This document shows, one piece after another, positions 12,221 through 24,400 of a DNA stretch of 64,000 bases. Numbering within the stretch: the first letter of the stretch is position 1; each line of letters opens with the position of its first letter. This stretch comes from Stomorhina lunata. Taxonomy: Eukaryota > Arthropoda > Insecta > Diptera > Rhiniidae. Under the pieces are notes generated by a model. It was not told the origin of the DNA and did not search any database. It saw only the letters and a program-made list of their open reading frames with translations. The stretch is taken from assembly GCA_933228675.1 (NCBI GenBank), contig OW121742.1, positions 124,969,983 to 125,033,982 of the forward strand, in the 5' to 3' direction. A program made the position numbers and the translations under genes.

Positions 12221-13119
12221 TATGTTAAGATGAAGTATGTTAAGTATTCGTATTTCTAAGAAAAATAAAACTGTATTAGTTTTCTTCATAAATTCTATAA
12301 CTTTTTTAGGGTGGCTTAGGTGGCTCTTTATACCCAATAACACATAATCCCTTTAAACCCTGTATGTGTACAAGTTCTGCCGACCATAAAAACCTTAAAA
12401 AATTGTGTCTGTATTAGATATTATCTATATTTTTTCATCACTTTATAAGACCCAACACTTTATCATCAATTTTAATTTCCGCTTTATGAAATTTATTTAG
12501 TGGATATAAGATTTATTTCAGGGAAATTTCTTATAATATCCTGGATTATTTTTCTGCTTTTATGCCTACGCGTCGCTCAAACAGACAATCAGACAGACAA
12601 ATATATTGTATTAAAAGTATTTTGTAAAGAAATATAGAATAAGATTTATACGTTAAGCTGCCAAAGTCTTTTGCCTTGGCCCATAAATAAATTACAATTA
12701 TAGTAATGAAGCACAAATAAACAGTGAACATAAAGGAAGTGAAACTGTCCATCTCACTCTCTCCCTTTCCCTATAAGTGTGTGTGTGAGTAAGTAAACAG
12801 TAAATAGGCCGCTCCATTTCAACGGCGTCAATGTGATTTTTTTTCTTTGTGTGTAATAAACGTCAAATATTTCATTTGTTAAAGCACGTGATTTCCATGA
12901 CTGTCTGCCATAATAAGTAATAACAATAATAATAAGTATAAGTATAATTTTAAGCAAAAAAGAACATGATGTAGAGCAAAACTTATAATTTGTATTGTTT
13001 TCCTTTACTTTTTGTTACATTTCATGTTACTGTGCCTCTGTTGATGATGTTACGTGCCTTTGTAACTTAATTGCCGCAAATTTTAGTGTCGTGTTTTACT
13101 CAATCTACGCACTTCACAG
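12221..13119. other. Intronic or upstream non-coding DNA before DCX-EMAP exon
   Basis: AT-rich. The acceptor ACTTCACAG at its right end (AG at 13118-13119) opens the first recognisable DCX-EMAP exon. No preceding doublecortin exon could be found here. Confidence 0.4.
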
Positions 13120-16100
13120 CCATTCGAAGAAGTGTTGGAAGATTTGGGTCAAGTACTTAAAATTAATGGCGCAAAGAAAATGTATACGGGTACAGGACAA
13201 GAGGTAAGTTTAACTAACCTGTAAACAACCTTTTCAATATATTAACAAATAAAACGTTTGGGATATTAATCACCGCAAATTATTATCTTTTTAATTAAAA
13301 TTTATCAAACATTCTTCCAGGTACGCAGTTTCTCTCAACTACGCAATGAATTCGCCGATGTGGATACATTTTATTTGGCCACTGGCACTGCCTTAATTGC
13401 GGGCTCTCCTATCAGACGTTCACGTTCCAGGCCTTCTGTAATGGCCGCCGCTCCTATTCTACCAACAGAAGATCTTCCAAAGGTTCCTTTACGTGGCGCC
13501 CGTCCACGTAGTAAAAGTCGTCCACGTATTTTATATGCTCCCGAAAGTGAGATATTACGCACAAATGGTGAATACACCATGTTGGATATGATGAAGGAGG
13601 ATCCCACCAAGGTGACTATAAGGGGTTTGCGTAGAACATTCTATCCGCCGGCACATCATGCACCGGCGGATAATACACCGCCAGATAAGAAATTGCAATT
13701 GCAGTGGGTGTAAGTATTTTTGAAAACAAGACCAAAATTGTATACTAATATATACATACATTCTTTTACAGACATGGCTATCGTGGCATAGATGCTAGAC
13801 GTAATCTGTGGGTTCTACCCTCGGGGGAGCTTTTGTATTATGTGGCAGCAGTGGCGGTTTTGCTTGATCGTGATGAAGATGCTCAGCGTCATTACACGGG
13901 ACATACAGAAGATATTATGTGGTAGGTTTTGGTTTTAACAAAATCAGACTCTTAAATCTCTATAGGACCTATTTTATTTAAAAAACTTAAAACATTTCTA
14001 TGCTTAATATTTAGTATATTTCTGGCAACACTGAAACTTTCAATTATTAGAACATGTCTACACGATAAATTAAATAACTATCAAAGTGACCCCACATCAT
14101 ATAATATCACAAATTTAGCTCTGACGAAACTCAAACTCTCTCTTTGTCTATCTTTACATTTCTATATTATCGTATGGGTCCAAAAAATGTTTATAATGAC
14201 ATAATAACAGCACGATAAATTAATCCACTAACAAAGTGTCCCCACATAATATAATTTCACAAATTAATCTCTGCCGAAACCCAATCTCTCGCCTTGTTTA
14301 TCTTTACATTTCTACCCATACGAGTCCAAACAATGTTTATAGTGACATAATAACAGCATAAAATGTTTTAGCAACAATTTTATAGCAACAGCAAAAACAT
14401 ACAAAAAGATAATTTAAGATAAAAATCACTTACGTAGTGTTCCCACGTAACATAATATATTTTATAAAATTTTCTTTGACAAAACTTAAGCTCTACTTTG
14501 TCTATCGGTATATTTTCATTGTTTGGGTATAAAAATGTGATGTCATTACACTTTAACAACAATTTTTAATCAAGAGCGAAGATAATACCTTTTTCTCAGA
14601 GCGAAATATATGTTGCTACATGAAAACGCTGAATTTTTCCTTTTTCTCACATACATATCAAGAGCGAAGACAGTATAATAGAACTTTTTCTCAAAGCGAA
14701 ATTTCTGTTGCTACGTGAAGTCACCATGTAACATAGCATCCCCACGTAACACAATAAGGGACATTTTCTTATGAAAAATACCAAAATTTTAGAAGTTCGT
14801 TTCTTTCCTCTTTCAATTCTAGCACAACACAATATTTAAAATGTTGCACTAATAAATTTCAAATTCACATATGACTCCATGAAGACACCATGTAACATTG
14901 TGTCGACACGAAACATTATAATAAATTTTTTTATGGCAGTAAACAAAATTTAAGAATTTTCTTTCTTTTCCCCTCTTAACTCCAGCATGGACGTTCATCC
15001 ATCAAGAGAACTGGTTGCCTCAGGTCAAAAAGCTGGACGAGATCGTAAATCGCAAGCTCATGTACGCATATGGAGTACAGAATCATTACAAACTTTGTAC
15101 GTTTTTGGCATGGGCGAATTGGATACGGGTGTAACGGCAGTGGCCTTTTCACAGCTGGTAAGAAAATTTGGAAATTTTGTATTCAGATAAACCAACGGGA
15201 AAAAGTCTAAGCTTGCAAACGATTCTCAAAAACGTAGTTTAGCAGATTAAAGAGTTCCTCTTAATACCTGTAATAAATTTTGAAAGTATACGGCTTTTTA
15301 GAGGAGTACTTTTCATAAACTTTTCCCGATGGTTTACAACTAGAAATCATATTATCTTCATTACCCTTAAGAACTCAAGAAACAAACTGTATTATCCATT
15401 TAACACTTTTAGAATGGAGGCAGCTATATTTTAGCCGTTGACAGTGGGCGTGAAAGTATATTATCGGTATGGCAGTGGCAATGGGGTCATCTGTTGGGTA
15501 AAGTAGCGGTAAGTACCATTACACTATTCCCCCTTTCTTAAATCCAAAAAAATATTTCATAATTTACTCCCTCACTAGACTTTACAAGAAGGGCTTTCTG
15601 GAGCTGCCTTTCATCCTCTGGATGATAATCTCATAATAACACATGGCCGCGGTCATCTGGCCTTTTGGCACAGACGCAAAGATGGCTTCTTTGAGCGTAC
15701 CGATATTGTTAAACAGCCCTCACGGTCACATGTAACCAGTGTGCAATTTGAACCGGATGGTGATGTTATAACAGCTGATTCGGATGGTTTTATTACGATT
15801 TATTCGGTTGACTCAGATGGAGCCTATTTCGTAAGAACAGAATTTGAGGCTCATACCAAGGGCATAGGATGTCTGATAATGCTGGGCGAGGGTACTTTGC
15901 TATCGGGTGGAGAGAAGGATAGAAAAATAGCAGCCTGGGATTCATTGCAGAATTATAAGAAAATAGCAGATACTAAGGTAGGGGAAAACGATTTGTAATA
16001 TAAGATTATAAAAATTATTTTATTACTGCTTATTTTTAAAACAGCTACCCGAATCCGCTGGCGGAGTGCGCACCATTTACCCCCAACGTCCGGGTCGTAA

Positions 16101-17585
16101 TGATGGTAACATTTATGTGGGCACTACCCGCAATAATATTCTAGAAGGTTCTCTCCAAAGACGTTTTACCCAGGTAGTTTTCGGTCATGGTCGCCAACTG
16201 TGGGGTCTGGCTGCTCATCCCGAAGATGATTTATATGCAACAGCGGGTCATGACAAACATATAGCCTTGTGGCGTAAAAGCAAACTTATCTGGACCATAC
16301 AGACGGGCTATGAATGTGTCTCTTTGGCATTTCATCCCTTTGGTACCGCCCTGGCTGCTGGCAGCACTGAGGGCCATTTGTTGGTTATTAATTGTGAGAA
16401 CGGAGCTGTCATGTTGACGTTAAGAGTATGCGGTTCGCCAATTAATTGTGTGTCTTTTAATCAGGGTAAGTTTAGAGAGGTTTTAGGAGCTAATTTTTCA
16501 AGGGTTATTTATGTTGAAAGGTAATGCTAGAGAAATTACAGTTGAAAAGAGATGGGTTTATATTAATACCTTAAATAAATAGACCTTGATTTGTAATATT
16601 AAACTAAGGCGAATTTAAAAAGGGTAATGTAGGGGATGTTGGATACCAAGCAACAGTTGAAATTTTCCCAAACTTGGAAGACCAGACTTATCTTGGTTAT
16701 CCTTCATCTTAACTGTGGACAATGACTTCCTCGTGGCATCACCCAGAGACCTAAATTAACACCCGTGAATGTAGTGAGCTAACATGTGCCGAGAGTTCTT
16801 CCATAAGAACGATAAATATTGTAAATTGGTTAGGACGTAGGGCTAGTAACACATAACTTTCTCAATTAGCCTTGTAGGGACAATACCACCTTTCCTAAAT
16901 TCGCCTTGTATTAAACAAACTAAAAAGCATTTAATATTTATATATGTAATTATTTTTATTTTTTCAATAGTGGGCGACATGATTGCTATGGGTTCCCAAA
17001 ATGGCAGCATTTATTTATTCCGAGTCTCACGTGACGGTTTCTCCTACAAAAAGGTCAACAAAATACGTGGCTCTCAGCCGCTGACCCACTTGGACTGGAG
17101 TATGGATGGTAATTTTGTACAAACAGTTACCATCGATTTTGATCTACTGTTCTGGGATGCCAAATCTCTAAGTCCCGAACGTAGCCCTATAGCCATGAAA
17201 GATGTTAAATGGTTGACCAGTAATTGTACGGTTGGTTTCCTGGTGGCCGGTCAGTGGAGTAATCGTTACTACAGCAACAACAATACAATAATAGCCACCT
17301 GTAGCCGATCGGCGGCCCAGGATATGTTGGTGTCGGGGGATGCAGATGGTTATATTAGATTGTTTAGGTAAAATACTTAATTCTTTGAAATTTGTGTATC
17401 TTTATAATAAGTTTTTGTTTGATTTTTCTAGATACCCCTGCATTAGTCCTCGAGCTGAATTCCATGAAGCCAAGGTCTATTCTGGCATGGTGGCCTGTGC
17501 TCGTTTTTTGTTTGGCGATCAGACTATTGTTACCGTGGGCGGCACTGACGCCTCCTTAATGGTTTGGGATTTGGTTGAGGAATAG
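13120..17585 (+). CDS. DCX-EMAP: Doublecortin-EMAP family protein, 3' part (DCX-EMAP-like)
   Basis: Nine exons: 13120-13203, 13321-13709, 13772-13921, 14986-15157, 15413-15508, 15579-15977, 16045-16465, 16971-17367 and 17432-17585. All junctions are GT-AG and phases agree, giving 753 residues to the first stop. The start lies upstream and was not found. Order of parts: the C-terminal half of a doublecortin domain ([20 protein letters not shown] onward), a basic Arg/Ser-rich linker, the HELP motif ([20 protein letters not shown], spanning exons 2-3), then WD repeats forming the EMAP tandem propeller (for example [25 protein letters not shown]). Known family role: microtubule binding; Drosophila DCX-EMAP is needed for mechanotransduction in chordotonal and campaniform receptors. 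Assignment to this family is firm; orthology to DCX-EMAP itself is inferred from the DCX plus EMAP combination. Confidence 0.88.
14050..14925. repeat. Intronic tandem repeats in DCX-EMAP (exon 3-4 intron)
   Basis: Two well-matched copies of a 150-bp unit (CACGATAAATTAA at about 14062 and 14212), a decayed third copy near 14400-14550, then two copies of a roughly 90-bp unit starting AAGAGCGAAGA (about 14571 and 14661). They share CCCCACGTAACA-like segments. No coding potential. Confidence 0.7.
16560..16910. repeat. Old interspersed repeat fragment in DCX-EMAP intron
   Basis: Less AT-rich than the flanks and shares short blocks (GTTATCCTT, GTGCCGAGAG followed by TTCCA) with 22820-23045, in the same order. 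It is probably a decayed transposon remnant; class unknown. Confidence 0.35.
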
Positions 17586-17708
17586 CTGAAATGGCCACCA
17601 TGGCGTACAACTGTACAGTATGAGACCCGCTATTCAGACTACTGGCGTCGACGCAACTCCAAACAATCATCCACCAATTTGGATAGTGATTCTTTGGAAT
17701 ACCAGTAG
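17586..17708 (+). CDS. Candidate stop-codon readthrough extension of DCX-EMAP
   Basis: After the TAG at 17583-17585 the frame stays open for 40 codons and ends at two consecutive TAG codons (17706-17711). The extension (begins LKWPPWRTTVQYETRYSDYW, ends DSLEYQ) uses codons like the upstream exon, and its base composition is far less AT-rich than the UTR that follows at once. The first stop is followed by C (TAG C), a base that favours readthrough in metazoans. Alternatives are a sequencing error or a recent nonsense change; no splice site that would bypass the stop is visible. Confidence 0.5.
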   Translation: MKWPPWRTTVQYETRYSDYWRRRNSKQSSTNLDSDSLEYQ

Positions 17709-17711
17709 TAG

Positions 17712-18600
17712 GAATAGCCAAGGCTTAAGTCAAAGAAAATTCTCTTAAACCTACCAAAATTCCCTAAAGACCTAGACGTATAGCATTTTTTTGGTTAAAA
17801 GCAACAAAATTGTTAGAAAAAAAGCTTATTTTAAGTAAAAATTAAAATTTGAAAGAAAAATTAAAATCTATTAAAAATTACTTCCACTTTATATGAAACA
17901 TATTTAATTAGCAGTTTAGAAAATTTTACCTTTAGTTTTCTTAATTACTTTTTAAATTAAATTCTGAATTTCTTATTTTTCTCAAAAGGCTTCCAAATTA
18001 TAAAGCTCTTCCTTATTTCCCAATATTTACGTCTTTCTCTTCTATGTCGAACTCTCCTCTGTACCCCCTTAAATACTCTTACTTTACAGACTATAAGCCA
18101 CTGGTGGACTTAAACCCAACTTTATTACTACTACCATCTCTTCAACTTCAACTCAAAATAAACCTATCACAACTATTTTTATACATTTTCCATTAAAACT
18201 CTTCCATAAAAGTTTTTCCAAAGTTTTAGTTAATTTTATTATAATTTTTTACCAAATAATGTCCATTTTACACAAATAACAAAATATTAAAGAAAACCCG
18301 AATATACCATTGGAATGAATATGTTTAACCAAAAGTGCACTTAAATCATTTAATATTAAAAAAGAAAAAACATGAAAAAACTATTAATATAACAAAATTT
18401 TAATATTAAGTTACAAAAAACAAGAACAAAAACCAAACAAAAATTATATGAAAAATATGTTGGCATTGAAAAATTATATATTTAAAAACGAAAAATCAAT
18501 TAAAGTTTAATAAAATGAAATTAAAATAAAGTGAAATTTGTTGAAAAACTATAAAAAAATCTATTTTAAAAGTCTTTTTTATTGAGAACAAGAATTAATT
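17712..18600 (+). other. DCX-EMAP 3' untranslated region and flank
   Basis: AT-rich, no frames of interest. Candidate polyadenylation signals AATAAA occur near 18158 and 18527; the true end cannot be decided from sequence. Confidence 0.4.
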
Positions 18601-19180
18601 GCCTTAAAAACACAATTACCTTTTGACAGAATAAACTTGAGCAGAAAAACAATTATGAGAAACAGGTGTGTTGCCAGGAGGTTTATTTTAACAATGAGTG
18701 TTGCAACTTTTTCATAACAAAAATATTTTTTTTTTTTTGTACGCAAAAAGTTTCTCTAAATTGTTCTATTCACAAAGAAAGTTTCTCACAGAAAATAAAT
18801 TAACGAGTTTAAGGTTTGGGTCCCGGAAAATGTATCATCTTTCTGGTCTTTATTTGAGCAATTGAAGACATACAAAATATTGTATTAAAAGTTCTGAACT
18901 GGCAGTGCTACTCTGAAATGGCAATGCTGAAATGATTCAATTCCACAACCATATTTTAAGTTTCCAAAACCGTAGCGGCAAGGGTAATACTATTTTAGAC
19001 ACAAGCCCTAGTTCACATGGTGGCGTCGACGGTGGGGGGGTCAAATGCGAAAACGAACATGAAACTCTGGAAAAAATAACCTTGGAAGTTTCGAGTAATG
19101 ATATATTTGACATTGTTGGCAATGTAGCATTTTTAAAAGCGTTCATTTGAGTTTTTCACCATGAGATATTCACCACCTGT
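18601..19180. other. Short intergenic stretch, nothing recognised
   Basis: A 72-codon frame at 18932-19150 is less AT-rich than its surroundings but matches no family I know and is equally open on the other strand. No feature is called. Confidence 0.3.
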
Positions 19181-19184
19181 TTAT

Positions 19185-20620
19185 CGAAAAATGTTTTCTA
19201 TAGAAAAATTTTCGATATAAATTAAAAAAAAAAGTTTACTTTCAAATTTTTGTAAAAAATTTTGTATTAAAAAATTTCTGATAACTATTGTTTCTCTATA
19301 GAAAATTTTTGATAACAAAATTTTCAAAAAATTAGGTTTATTCAGGCTTGAGTTCATTATTTTAATTTCGAAATTATTAATTTTTGAAAATTTGAAAGTA
19401 AATTATGGAGAAAAACTGAAAAAAATATTTTTGAACTTAGTGGATTGCAATTTCTGTTCCGCCACAGGAGGTCATCAGCACTTAGCTTCCTCGACACAGT
19501 CGAGTTGTCAAATTATGGCGATAATCATCAATTTATATCAATTTTTTCTTAAAAAAAAAATTATCGAAAATTTTTTATAGAAAAATATTTGATCAAAAAA
19601 TTTTCTATAGAAAAATTTTATTTGAAAGAAAAATTTTCGATAAAAATATACATGATGCAAAAATTTTTATAGAAAAATTTTTTATAAAAAATTTTCTTTC
19701 CATAGAAAAATTTTTGAAAAAAAATTTCTATAGAAAAGTTTCTAAGAGAAAAATTTTCTATAGAAAAATTACTTATAAAAAAATTGTCTATAGAAAAATG
19801 TTTAAAGCTTAAATTTTATAAAAAATTTTTAATAAAAATATTTTCTTTCTAAAGAAATATTTTTAATAAAAAAAATTACTATAGAAAAATTTCTGAGAGA
19901 AAAATTTTCTATGGACAAAATTTCTGATACAAAAACTTACTACAGAAACATTTTTGATAAAAAAATTTTCTATAGAAAAATTTTCGATGAAAATTGAAAG
20001 AAAAATTTTCGATAAAGATATTTTTCTGTAAAAGTTTTCTAAAAATTTTTTGATAAAAAAATATTCTATAGAAAAATTTTTGATGCAAAAATTTTATAAA
20101 TTTTTTCTATAGAAAAATTTTTGAGAGAAAAATTTTCGATAAAAATATTTTTCTATAGAAATATTTTTCTGTAAAAATATTTTTCTATAGAAATATTTTT
20201 CTGTAAAAAAGTTTTCCAAAAAAAATTGATAAAAATAAATATAGAAAAATTTAGATAGAAATATTTTTCTGTAGAAAAAAAATTTTATAAAAAAAATTTT
20301 TATGTAAAAATGTTTATAGAAAAATTTTTGATAAAATTTTTTTTTTCTATGGAAAAATTAAAAAAAAAGTTCTATAAATAAAATTTTCTATAGAAAAATT
20401 TCTGATAAAAAATTTTCTATAGAAAAATGTTGATAAAAAAACTTCAATAGAAAAAGAGAAAAATTTTCGATAAACATTTTTTAAGATAAATTTTCGATAA
20501 AAATATTTTTCTGTAGAAAAGTTTTCTAAAAAATTGTTAATAAAAAATAATCTATAGAAAAATTTTTGATGCAAAACTTTCTTTCTAAATAAAATGTTTT
20601 TTTCAAATTTCTTTAAGCAA
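19185..20620. repeat. Degenerate 30-31-bp repeat, family E (TTTTCTATAGAAAA core)
   Basis: About 45 decayed units of the type TTTTCTATAGAAAAA plus TTTTTGATAAAAAAA, at a 30-31-bp spacing where measurable (for example 20386-20440). The palindrome TTTTCTATAGAAAA is the core of families B and C. It is interrupted near 19420-19530 by a less AT-rich non-repeat patch. A short piece of the same family is at 61255-61425. Confidence 0.8.
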
Positions 20621-20754
20621 TTGGAAATTTTGTGAAAAGTTCTTATAAAAGGAAATATTTGTGCAGTTTTCACCCAAAATAGCATTAACATGAAATGTTT
20701 ATCACTGTTACAAAAAAATAACATAGTATAGTATGTTATGTTAACATGTTATAT

Positions 20755-21027
20755 ATAATTCCGACGAAAACAATCCAATTGGAACAAGGTAATGAGCTGC
20801 ATTCGATTTTATTTTTAGACTCATTGAAAGGGAAATACGTTTTAACTCTTGCTCCGAACGGCAAATGCATTAGTTAGAGAAGTTTTACACAGTCTAATAC
20901 TAAATAACCAGTAAATAAGTAGCTGAGTTATGAGGTGAACCCCTTATTTTTTAATTTATTTTTTGTGGGATCGAACTTGGGACCTCTAGTATGCTAGGCG
21001 GATGACTCACCTGCTATACCACGACGC
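20755..21027 (-). mobile_element. tRNA-derived SINE, copy 2
   Basis: Second copy of the element at 9075-9373. Read on the minus strand, A box TGGTATAGCAGG (21010-21021) and B box AGTTCGATCCC (20967-20977) are unchanged, while the body differs by several substitutions and indels. The low-coordinate end runs into ATATATAAC-type sequence, a short tail. It lies about 430 bp upstream of the Capr start codon. Confidence 0.85.
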
Positions 21028-21269
21028 TTCAAGTTAATATGTTAGTATCCTAGTTATTTTATTAAAAATACATTTTATTAAAAATACATTGTGCATCTAT
21101 TTCAAAAATATATGAATAGTCATTTGAACAACGAAATAATTTACTACCAACAACGTTAACACTTGACAAGTTTTTTCTCTACACAACTCTACGGTTTTAG
21201 TAACCAAAAATACAACTCTGTTTAGAAAATACAACTCTACTTTTCGCCAATTCACTTTTGTGCCAATTT

Positions 21270-21461
21270 TCTCTCTCATCAGTAGTTTTTCTTCGTTCGT
21301 TCGCTCGCTTCTGATGACAAAAAACCGATTTTAGGGAAGAAAAATCTTGTTAAAAGAAAAGGAAAAAATTTGTGCAAAAAAAAGTAGAAAGAAAAAACAT
21401 ACACGCTCATTTTGTCTGTGCTGTTGTGCTTCATTCCTGTTTCAGTTTTTATCCGTGGAGG
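21270..21461 (+). promoter_or_regulatory. Candidate Capr promoter and 5' leader
   Basis: CTCTCATCAGTAGTTTTT near 21274 contains a TCAGT initiator-like element and is followed by a TTCGTTCGTTCGCTCGCTT tract, typical of fly leaders. A good acceptor (TTCCTGTTTCAG ending at 21445) sits 16 bp before the ATG, so the leader may also be spliced from an exon further upstream. No experiment backs the start site. Confidence 0.3.
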
Positions 21462-24400
21462 ATGCCTTCTGCTTCAAATAATAACCAATCGAATACTAAG
21501 CTAGTGAAACAAACCTCCGTGAATTCGGTCAATTCTGGAGGTGCAAGTAGCACTAGTCAAAATCAGCAACAACATGGAAGTGGTGGTGGTGTTAAGGGCA
21601 CTAAGAAAATAACGGAAAATTCAACAAAGTCCAACAACTCCAATGCCTCGAATGCTGCTAGCGCTGCAGTGGCGGCGACTGCTGCCACCACCAATAACAA
21701 TGAGACATCAAGCATAAAAACGGCTAAGGAAAACACCAACAATGCGATGACTGCTAATCAGAATAGCAAAAATTGGGAGACTTCTTCCTCAGCTGGTGGT
21801 AATGCTATCAATAAGGATGCAGGCAACGATGCCTTAAATCCCATGAAATTGACTTTTACCACAATTGAGCATAAAATACGCAATTTGGAAAAACGCAAGG
21901 TAAGTTTGTGTGTTTGCTGCTGCGAATGGTCATGAGTATGTGTATGTAAAACGAAAAACGAGTCTTCGGTATTCAAAAGCGAAAAAAAGTGAAGTTTTTA
22001 TTTAAAGTTCTGAAAAATCTAATTATAAAAATCAAGGTGAACTAGAATTTAAACAAAATATACATAATTTCTGGAGAAAAATCTTAGAAATTAAAAAAAT
22101 GTCTAATTATCCCCCTTTTAAAGACCCTTAATTACAACAAAAAAAAAGCTTTGTATAAAAACAAAAAAAAATATCTTCCGTCTCATGGCGTCCTACCGGC
22201 ATTTTTTGCATAAAATTTTGTTTAATATTTTCAAGAATTTGTTTAAAAAATTTGAAAATATTTCTTTCTATTGAGGGCTTTTGCATATAAATTTTGTTCA
22301 GAATTAGGACAAAGGATTTCATTTTTTTCTTTGTCCCATTTTTTCCACCATTTTTTTCATATATTGCGTTTTGTTGTAATTCGTCTTGCAGATTTTTCTT
22401 CTTTTATTTTTGCGACGCCATGTTTAGTAAAGAAAAGTGATGCCAGACATTCGGATGAATGGTGGGCGATAAAAGAAAAGCAAAAAAATAATAAAGGGGC
22501 ATTCATTGTGTTTATTAAAAAAAATTATCCAATTAAAAACTACACAGGGCTACACAATTATTCAGTAAAAGATTTTGAACCAATTTTTTGGTTTTCAAGT
22601 TGTTTGGATTTATTGGAAATGGGTATAGTTTTTAGTGTTATGCTAATGTTTTTAGTTTGCAATCCACTTTTAAATAATGAATTTTTACGAAAGGTTTTAA
22701 TTATTAGGTATACAAATTTGCTCCGCCGTTTTAAAATAATGGATGTAACGGTAAGTTGTAGTCAAAATAAATAGATCGTAGATGTTATGAAATAAGCTTA
22801 GGTATTTGAAATCATTCTTCTTCTGTTATCCTTAACCCCCAGTGGAGCATAGGGCCTCAATTTGTAATCATAACGCCATTGAAATATTAGACAATTTGTG
22901 AATACATCATGAAGTTATTCTCTATTAAGGAATAACTTGAAGAATGTTCTTAAATATCTATGGTGAGGCCGCTATTAGTTAAAAACGTGCCGAGAGTGGT
23001 TCCAAAGCTCTAAGAAAGTTGGACGTCAAGAACATGCTCTGTCACAGGCGAAATATCGAAATATTTTTTAACATTAGAAATAATTTAAAATTTTTTGAAC
23101 TCAACCCAATAATCTTTTTCGTATAAAAAAGTAATTCGTTGCGTGAATGATAATGAATAAGGCGAAAATGGTAGTGATAAAAGATAAAGTAAAAGTCAAG
23201 ATTTGCCACGGTGTAAAGTATGGAAAAGGACAAAGATGTTTATACCCTTATATACTTTATTAACAAAATTTTAAGATCCAATTAAGTGGTAAAGGTTTGC
23301 TGAAGAGAGAAAATCAAAATTTCAAACAGTTCACGAGATATAGACTTAAGAAAACTTCAAAAATGAATTAAAAAACCTTAGCTAATAATTCAAAATAAAG
23401 CTAGGGTGTTTCTTCTACCATCATAAGCTTTCAGATTTTGGGGTTCTCAATTGGTTAAAGATTTAAGTGCTGCACTGTGTAATTAGTTTTAAATAATTTA
23501 TTATCTTTATTTGTCAGGTTTCTATATGTTCAAATTTGTTTATAATTTGGGAAACCCTTTTCTTAGTATTTTTGTTGCTTCTCAATGACCTGGTTTTTTA
23601 ATTTGCAATTTTCTTTGTTAGCAAATTTACTTGGTTGTTTATTTTAGCAGTTTGTTTTTATTAAAAAAAAATTAAGGGTTGTTGAATAGTAAAAGGGTGT
23701 CCCATAGAAGAACTTACTTGGGTTGGACAGATGTTTAAAATTCCTTGGTGTAAATTTAGGTAAAATATACCTATCAGCCTTGTCATAGAACTCAATTCCG
23801 TTCGAAAGTGGAATGAATTCCGTATTTTTCTTCTATAGAAAAAGTGAAACGATAATTTTTTTCGAAATGAAGCTACTTTCTGTTTTCAAAGTGAAAGAAG
23901 TGCATCCTATATGTCAAATTTTCCTTTATACGGCAGAATCATCTGGCTAAATTTGATTGGTCTCAAGTTCATTAACTTTATTCGGAACCATTGCATGCAG
24001 TATACATGTAAAAATCTTCAATATAATTTATTACTTTACTCTTATTTCAGACAAAATTGGAGGGCTATCGCGCCATACAAGCTACCGGCAAAGAGTTAAG
24101 CAATGATCAAAAAGCTGCTGTGGCGAAATATGACGCGGTTATTTCTACTTTGGAATTTGCTCGCGATTTGGTTAAACAAATGCAACAATTTACCAAGGAT
24201 GCAGAAAAAGAGCAAAAGAAACAAGCTCGCAAGGTAAAAAACAACATAAAAAAAAAAATATATAAATTATATCCTATAAAGTTTATAGGATGTAATTTTT
24301 TTTTTTATAGTATAAACCCTTTTTAACATCAAAAATTCCAGGAATTAATTGCCAAGGCCCAAGCAGAAACCATCAAAATACGTGAGGTCTTGATAATACA

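Noticed and set aside
21372..21461. Upstream in-frame extension of Capr (30 codons)
   Set aside because: It lacks a supported ATG and crosses a likely splice acceptor; read as 5' leader.
22271..22774. 167-codon frame in Capr intron 1
   Set aside because: First codon is not ATG, composition is intronic, and no domain is seen; the nearby GTAAGT is probably chance.
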